From NCBI GenBank assembly GCA_039816825.1, contig JBCBXA010000050.1:1-18659 (forward strand): a stretch of DNA of 18,659 nt, read 5' to 3'. A program made the translations under genes and the position numbers. Below the pieces are notes generated by a model. It worked only from the letters and a program-made list of their open reading frames with translations, had not been told where the DNA came from and made no database searches. The DNA comes from JBCBXA01 sp039816825 (lineage in GTDB: Bacteria; Pseudomonadota; Alphaproteobacteria; Rhizobiales; Rhizobiaceae). Positions 14,192-18,659 of the stretch are shown here, piece after piece (the first letter of the stretch is position 1; every line of letters starts with the position of its first letter).

Positions 14192-15301
14192 GTGCGAAAC
14201 ACACTTGCAACGCGTTTTACCGGCCTAGATTTCGTCAACCCCTTCGTCCTGGCCTCCGCGCCACCTACGGAGAGCAAACACAAGATTATGAAGGCCTTTG
14301 AGTCTGGCTGGGGCGGTGTCGTAACCAAGACGATCGGCATGCACCCGGTCGAGAACGTGGCTGGCCCGCGCACGATCTTTCAGCGCGCCAGCGAGCAGAA
14401 ACCCTACGTGTCGCGCATGAAGCGGGACGACACGGTCTCGCATTCGTCGTGGAATTGGGAGCTGATCTCTGACCAGCCGCTTGACCAATGGCTACCAGAT
14501 CTCGAAGAGATCAAGACCACCTATCCCGATCGAATGCTGATCGCCTCCATCATGGCCGGTGCGGGCAATGAAGAAGAGATGGATAGCTGGCGCAAGCTGG
14601 CAAAAGCGACCGTAAATGCGGGCTGTGATGCCATCGAACTGAATCTGTCCTGCCCCCATATGGACCGCAAGGACATGGGCGCCAACATTGCCAATGATGA
14701 GGAAATCATTCGCTCAATCCTGGGAGCGGTCACCGGCGCGGTCAGCGTACCGATATGGGTCAAGCTGACGCCATCGACCTCTCAATTGGTGGACGCAGCT
14801 GCCGCCGCCTACGAAGCCGGTGCCGCGTCAATTTCGCTGTGCAACACTTTCCCTTCCCTGCCGTTGATGGACCCGGAAACTCTGAAGTTTGAAGTCGAGG
14901 TGGATGGGTTGGTGACGTCCGGTGGTCTGGGCGGTCTGGCGATCCTCCATCAGGCGCTGCAGAGGGTCTGCGACATTTCCCAGGCCTTCCCAGACAAAGA
15001 GATTTCCGGAATTGGCGGCATCCGCGGTTTCCGGGAAGCGTTCAACTTCATCGTCAACGGCGCTGGCAACCTGCAGGTCTGTACAGCTGCAATGCAGGAG
15101 AAAGGCAGCGGCGGCGTTGGCGTCAAACTCATTCAGGAGTTGAAGGACGACCTCACCGACTACCTGGAGCGCAAGGGCTACTCTTCGATCCATGAGTTCA
15201 GAGGGATCGCCCGCGAGAGGATCGTCCAGCACTCTCAGGTTCGCCGCAAGAGCGAAGACTATAATGGCGGCTACGCAAAAACGGTTGAAGCTGCTGAGTA
15301 G
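14192..15301 (+). CDS. preA: PreA-like dihydropyrimidine dehydrogenase flavoprotein lacking the Fe-S domain
   Basis: This is an FMN protein of the dihydroorotate/dihydropyrimidine dehydrogenase family, expected to reduce uracil or thymine at the 5,6 bond. The TIM barrel is complete: NPFVLASAPPTES (16-28), GWGGVVTKTIG (39-49), the active-site segment ELNLSCPHM with general-acid C154, VKLTP (K191), NT (218-219), and the FMN phosphate site ISGIGG (271-276) with GAGNLQV (290-296). E. coli PreA is 411 residues and ends in a two-cluster ferredoxin domain; this protein is 369 residues, with no Cys after 297 and nothing Cys-rich downstream. No PreT-like partner gene is present. GTG 14192 has AGGA 4 nt upstream. 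The 217-nt leader and hairpin suggest possibly separate control. The loop after NT differs from canonical PreA, so a different substrate or electron donor is possible. Confidence 0.78.
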   Translation: MRNTLATRFTGLDFVNPFVLASAPPTESKHKIMKAFESGWGGVVTKTIGMHPVENVAGPRTIFQRASEQKPYVSRMKRDDTVSHSSWNWELISDQPLDQWLPDLEEIKTTYPDRMLIASIMAGAGNEEEMDSWRKLAKATVNAGCDAIELNLSCPHMDRKDMGANIANDEEIIRSILGAVTGAVSVPIWVKLTPSTSQLVDAAAAAYEAGAASISLCNTFPSLPLMDPETLKFEVEVDGLVTSGGLGGLAILHQALQRVCDISQAFPDKEISGIGGIRGFREAFNFIVNGAGNLQVCTAAMQEKGSGGVGVKLIQELKDDLTDYLERKGYSSIHEFRGIARERIVQHSQVRRKSEDYNGGYAKTVEAAE

Positions 15302-15314
15302 CACCCGCATCAAT

Positions 15315-15340
15315 TGGGGGAGACTGAAAGGTCTTCCCCA
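15315..15340 (+). terminator. Hairpin after preA-like gene, possible terminator
   Basis: TGGGGGAGAC (15315-15324) pairs with GTCTTCCCCA (15331-15340) as a 10-bp stem with one G-U wobble and a 6-nt loop, 13 nt past the stop codon. No clean T tract follows, so termination is uncertain; it may separate the preA-like gene from the enoyl-CoA hydratase/cysQ pair. Confidence 0.4.
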
Positions 15341-15413
15341 CCTCCCCGATTTGACGTGACGCTGCACCGCCAGGGTTGTATGCCCCTCCCAACAGACTGG
15401 GAGCTAGCTCAAC

Positions 15414-16184
15414 ATGTCCAACACAATCCTCATGGAACGCGACGGTGCCGTCGCCATCCTGCGTCTCAATCGTCCCGAAGCGCTGAACGCCTTGAATTCG
15501 GAGTTGATGGCGACACTGGCGGATCATGTGGCCGATCTCGACAAGGACACATCGGTGGGCGCCATCATCGTCACCGGTTCTGAGAAGGCCTTTGCCGCCG
15601 GAGCCGACATTAGGGAGATCAAGGACCGAACCCAGGTTGAGATGCTGGAAGCCCAGCTCCTTGGTGAGGTGGATGCGCTGGAAAGGTGCCGCACCCCCAT
15701 CATAGCAGCGGTCTCCGGCTTTGCGCTTGGCGGCGGCTGCGAACTCGCCATGGCCTGCGACACCATTATCGCGGCCTCCAGTGCCAAGTTCGGGCAACCG
15801 GAGATCAAACTGGGCGTCATTCCCGGCCTTGGCGGAACGCAGCGGCTCGCGCGAGCCGTCGGCAAGGCCAAGGCCATGGACCTGGTACTGACCGGTCGCC
15901 TGATGGACGCCGACGAAGCAGAAAGAGCGGGACTGGTGGCGCGCATCGTCGAGCCGGAGGAGCTAATGAGCACGGCGCTCGAGATGGCTCAAACAATCGC
16001 CAGCTACTCGAGACCATCAGTTCAGGCCGGAAAAGACTGCGTGAAAAGAGCCTTCGAAGGCAGCCTCGCCGAAGGCCTGCATCACGAGCGCCACGTCTTC
16101 TACTCGCTCTTCGGCCTCGAAGACCAGAAAGAGGGCATGGCAGCATTTGCGGAGAAACGCGCGCCAAACTTCCAGCATCGCTAG
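15414..16184 (+). CDS. Enoyl-CoA hydratase (crotonase family)
   Basis: It is expected to hydrate short-chain 2-enoyl-CoA to 3-hydroxyacyl-CoA in the cytoplasm. The CoA-binding/oxyanion segment FAAGADIREIK (60-70) and GFALGGGCELAMACD are intact, and both catalytic glutamates are in place (E110 in GGGCE, E130 in GQPE), followed by KLGVIPGLGGTQRL. Length 256 is typical of monofunctional hydratases. ATG 15414 has GGGAG about 11 nt upstream. It lies 112 nt after the preA-like gene and 6 nt before cysQ, so it is probably co-transcribed with cysQ. Any role in catabolism of the beta-amino acid products (malonate or methylmalonate semialdehyde routes) is speculative; ordinary fatty acid or branched-chain breakdown is as likely. 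Confidence 0.9.
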   Translation: MSNTILMERDGAVAILRLNRPEALNALNSELMATLADHVADLDKDTSVGAIIVTGSEKAFAAGADIREIKDRTQVEMLEAQLLGEVDALERCRTPIIAAVSGFALGGGCELAMACDTIIAASSAKFGQPEIKLGVIPGLGGTQRLARAVGKAKAMDLVLTGRLMDADEAERAGLVARIVEPEELMSTALEMAQTIASYSRPSVQAGKDCVKRAFEGSLAEGLHHERHVFYSLFGLEDQKEGMAAFAEKRAPNFQHR

Positions 16185-16190
16185 CCAGCC

Positions 16191-16973
16191 GTGACCAACC
16201 GCCTCGCACTCATGGATCGGCTCAAGCCCGCCGTTTTGCGCGCAGGCGACGCCATCATGAATGTCTATCATCGTCTTGGCGAAAGCGCGCCCGAAGCAAA
16301 GACAGACGGTTCACCCGTCACAGAAGCCGATCTGGCGGCAAACATCGTACTCATGGAGGCGCTTGAGAAACACGCACCTGGGATCGCCGTCGTGTCAGAG
16401 GAGAGCGAAGAGACCCATGCTCGGCCTCCCCAAGAAACGTTCTTGCTGGTTGATCCGCTCGACGGCACCCGAGAGTTCATCAAGGCTGATGGCAAAGGCG
16501 CATTCACAGTCAATATTGGCCTAATTGAAGGCGGCCTGCCGGTTGCCGGCGTGGTCTATGCACCTGCGCTTGAGCAGTACTTTGTGGGATCGGTCGGGGA
16601 AGGCGCGATACTGAACGGCCGGGCGATAAACACAAGGCCCTTACGTGCGACCGGCCCAGTGGCCGTGGCCAGCCTTTCCCATCGCGACCCGGAAACCGAC
16701 GCTTGGCTTTCAGAACACAGAATCAGAAAAACAAGAGCGATTGGCTCATCGCTGAAGTTCGGCCTGCTGGCGACTGGGGAAGCTGACCTCTACCCCCGCT
16801 TCGGGCCGACCATGGAGTGGGATACGGCGGCGGGGGACGCGATTTTGCGAGCTGCCGGCGGAGTGGTGACGCAACCGGATGGCCAACCATTCACTTACGG
16901 GAAGCCTGGTTACAGAAACGGCCCCTTCATCGCATCGGGAAGGCCCCGAACCGTCTATCCCGGAACCACCTAA
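16191..16973 (+). CDS. cysQ: 3'(2'),5'-bisphosphate nucleotidase, CysQ type
   Basis: This inositol monophosphatase-superfamily enzyme is expected to dephosphorylate 3'-phosphoadenosine 5'-phosphate, the by-product of sulfate assimilation. The metal-site motifs are complete: DGSPVTEAD (39-47), VSEES with E70, LVDPLDGTREF with D88 and D91, and WDTAAGDAILRAAGG with D211. Length 260 matches CysQ. The start is taken as GTG 16191, 6 nt after the enoyl-CoA hydratase stop; ATG 16212 is an alternative and neither has a clear ribosome binding site. It overlaps betB tail to tail by 4 nt. A link to sulfonate use is suggestive but not shown. Inositol monophosphatase activity is an alternative. Confidence 0.85.
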   Translation: MTNRLALMDRLKPAVLRAGDAIMNVYHRLGESAPEAKTDGSPVTEADLAANIVLMEALEKHAPGIAVVSEESEETHARPPQETFLLVDPLDGTREFIKADGKGAFTVNIGLIEGGLPVAGVVYAPALEQYFVGSVGEGAILNGRAINTRPLRATGPVAVASLSHRDPETDAWLSEHRIRKTRAIGSSLKFGLLATGEADLYPRFGPTMEWDTAAGDAILRAAGGVVTQPDGQPFTYGKPGYRNGPFIASGRPRTVYPGTT

Positions 16974-18445
16974 TAAGGCGAGTCGACGTCTCCCAACTCC
17001 ACATAGACCGATTTGATATGCGTCACGGAGTCCAAAGCAGCCTTGGCGTTCTCGCGGCCAAATCCGGACTGTTTCACTCCGCCAAACGGCATGCCTGCAG
17101 GCGTCAGATTGTAGTTGTTGATCCAGCATGTCCCGGCTTCGAGCTCGGCAATCGTCCGGTGCGCCCGCGCCAAATTCTGGGTGAACACGCCAGCGGCAAG
17201 GCCGGTTTCACTGCTGTTCGCGCGCGCAACGGCCTCCTCATCCTCTCCAAAGCGCAGCACTGAGAGGACCGGACCGAATATCTCTTCACGCGCGATGGTC
17301 ATCTCATCTTCAACGTCTGCGAAGATCGTTGGCTGGACGAAGTACCCGGCTGGGAAATTTTGAACGTCGGCCACGGCACCTCCCGAAACCAGACGCGCCC
17401 CTTCGCTTTTCCCTGCATCAATGAAGCCCAGTACGCGCTCAAGCTGGGCGGCGCTCACCAGCGGCCCGATATGTGTCGTTTCATTAAGCGGATCGCCCAG
17501 CACAAGCTTCTCGGTGCGCTCGACAAGCCGGGCCACAAACGCATCGTAAATGCCGGCCTGAACGAAAACACGAGTTCCGTTTGAGCATATCTGGCCGGAG
17601 GAATAGAAGTTACCCAGCATCGCGCCCGAGACGGCGTTTTCCAGGTCCGCATCATCAAAGATGATGAGCGGCGACTTACCGCCAAGTTCCAGCGTCACCG
17701 GAGTGACATTTTTGGACGCTGATCCCATGGCTTTGGCCCCACTGCCGGTGGAACCCGTCAACGAAACCTTGTTGATGCCGGGATGCTCAGCGAGCGCGGC
17801 ACCCACCGGGCCAGCCCCCTGAATGACGTTGAACAGACCAGCGGGCAGACCGGCCTCGACATAGATCTCAGCGAGCTTAAGCGCGGTCAGCGGCGTTGTT
17901 TCAGAGGGCTTGAACACAAAGCCGTTGCCTGCCGCCAGTGCGGGTGCTGACTTCCATGCCGCAATCTGAATGGGGTAATTCCAGGCCCCAATTCCCGCAC
18001 AGACACCCACGGGTTCGCGCAACGTATAGACGAAGCTTCCATTGGCCTCGGCGCCCAGTTGGCGAGTTTCGCCGGTCAAGTCGTGGCACAGACCCGAGAA
18101 GTAGCGCAGGTTTTCCACCGCACTCATGGCGTCAGCGACCAGCGTTTCCTGAATGGGCTTGCCGGTGTCCAGCGTCTCTAGCTCGGACAGTTCCTCATTG
18201 CGCGCTTCAACCAAATCTGCAGTGCGCGCCAGAATTGCTGCGCGATCAGCACCCGATGTCAGCCGCCATTCCGTTTGCGCGCGGCGGGCGCTCTCAATGG
18301 CATGGGCGATGACATCAGGTGTAGCCGCGCGAACTTCGGCTATCACATCGCCAGTCGCTGGATTGATCGATTGAATGAGGTCGCCAGAAGCGTCCTCAAC
18401 ATAATGTCCGTCGATGAAGTGAGACGCCTTGGGTTGCGCACGCAT
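16970..18445 (-). CDS. betB: Betaine/amino-aldehyde dehydrogenase (BetB type)
   Basis: This NAD(P)-dependent aldehyde dehydrogenase resembles betaine aldehyde dehydrogenase, oxidising an aldehyde to its acid in the cytoplasm. Catalytic features are intact: WNYPIQIAAWK (N156), FVFKPSE (K179), the GSTGSG cofactor loop (231-236), LELGGKSP (E253) and the nucleophile C287 in YSSGQICSNGTRVFV, a segment typical of BADH. Length 491 is normal. I chose ATG 18443-18445, with GAGGA 7 nt upstream, over an open frame 24 codons longer without family character. No betA or betI is seen to its right within the window. It could equally act on other amino-aldehydes, such as one formed by the FAD oxidoreductase at 4083-5390, but that is inference. 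Confidence 0.87.
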   Translation of the reverse strand: MRAQPKASHFIDGHYVEDASGDLIQSINPATGDVIAEVRAATPDVIAHAIESARRAQTEWRLTSGADRAAILARTADLVEARNEELSELETLDTGKPIQETLVADAMSAVENLRYFSGLCHDLTGETRQLGAEANGSFVYTLREPVGVCAGIGAWNYPIQIAAWKSAPALAAGNGFVFKPSETTPLTALKLAEIYVEAGLPAGLFNVIQGAGPVGAALAEHPGINKVSLTGSTGSGAKAMGSASKNVTPVTLELGGKSPLIIFDDADLENAVSGAMLGNFYSSGQICSNGTRVFVQAGIYDAFVARLVERTEKLVLGDPLNETTHIGPLVSAAQLERVLGFIDAGKSEGARLVSGGAVADVQNFPAGYFVQPTIFADVEDEMTIAREEIFGPVLSVLRFGEDEEAVARANSSETGLAAGVFTQNLARAHRTIAELEAGTCWINNYNLTPAGMPFGGVKQSGFGRENAKAALDSVTHIKSVYVELGDVDSPY

Positions 18446-18461
18446 GGTCTGGTCCTCGATC

Positions 18462-18495
18462 TGCTGCCTCGCACTAGGCAGCAAACGGGCGTTTG
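18462..18495. promoter_or_regulatory. Hairpin and inverted repeat in the betB leader
   Basis: TGCTGCCT (18462-18469) pairs with AGGCAGCA (18476-18483) around a 6-nt loop, 16 nt upstream of the betB start. Directly next to it, CAAACG-GG-CGTTTG (18482-18495) forms a 14-bp palindrome. The second could be a dimeric regulator site and the first a leader hairpin. No regulator can be assigned. Confidence 0.4.
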
Positions 18496-18659
18496 ACAAG
18501 CTAGGGTCAGGACCCATTCATCTGTTTGCATTGGTGGGAGTCAATTTGCCCGGCGGCGAGGAGCGAAGGCGAAGGAAGTCCCGCGACTTTCAAGCCTTTG
18601 CAACGAAGTCCACCGGTCAAAGTGATCCCATCCGAAGGACGTCAGCTCTGACGGCGATC
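18496..18659. other. No gene recognised (window edge)
   Basis: This stretch is upstream of betB on the minus strand. TTGACT (complement of 18550-18555) could be a -35 element, but the hexamer 17 nt on is a poor -10 match. No coding sequence with family character was seen before the window ends. Confidence 0.35.

Noticed and set aside
18446..18517. 24-codon extension of betB
   Set aside because: It covers the hairpin and palindrome in the leader; the ATG at 18445 has GAGGA at good spacing and begins the family-like N terminus.

Overview
The window looks like an accessory nutrient-scavenging region of an alphaproteobacterium, probably of the Hyphomicrobiales or Rhodobacterales. This rests on recalled resemblance of the TauABC, RutR and pyrimidine-type ABC transporter proteins to proteins of those groups, on the GC-rich codon use and on the dense operon packing. 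No rRNA, tRNA, CRISPR array, insertion sequence or phage gene was seen.

Layout. (1) Positions 1-433 hold no supportable gene, only the terminator of the tau operon. (2) A minus-strand block runs tetR (rutR-like) > iclR > FAD-dependent amine oxidoreductase > tauA > tauB > tauC (6951 down to 434). tauABC is a taurine-type sulfonate importer. A strong intrinsic terminator lies between tauA and tauB. TauC carries an unusual periplasmic Ig-like insert of about 120 residues. (3) A divergent plus-strand block starts at 7319: an M20 N-carbamoyl-beta-alanine/N-carbamoyl amino acid amidohydrolase, a frameshifted small alien gene, dihydropyrimidinase, a complete ABC importer (ATPase, two permeases, NMT1/THI5-type binding protein), and a dihydropyrimidine dehydrogenase-like flavoprotein without the usual C-terminal Fe-S module. 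(4) An enoyl-CoA hydratase and a CysQ-type phosphatase follow as a tight pair. (5) A minus-strand betaine/amino-aldehyde dehydrogenase (BetB-type) overlaps cysQ tail to tail.

How it fits together. The plus-strand block encodes steps of the reductive pyrimidine pathway: import, ring reduction (PreA-like), ring opening (dihydropyrimidinase), and hydrolysis of the N-carbamoyl product to a beta-amino acid, CO2 and ammonia. The divergent TetR protein matches RutR, the uracil/thymine-sensing regulator, including the WATTQHYADF ligand-pocket stretch. A 20-bp near-perfect palindrome in the divergent intergenic region is the natural candidate operator. The tau block imports taurine, the sulfonate analogue of beta-alanine, and its IclR protein may act through a 17-bp GTTCCG-type palindrome upstream of tauA. 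The region therefore reads as combined scavenging of organic nitrogen (pyrimidines, taurine or a related amine). No partner flavoprotein PreT, no taurine:pyruvate aminotransferase and no sulfoacetaldehyde acetyltransferase (Xsc) is present in the window.

Most unusual points: the Fe-S-less PreA homologue with no PreT, the Ig-like insert in TauC, the decayed small gene embedded between the amidohydrolase and dihydropyrimidinase genes, and the candidate IclR and RutR operators.
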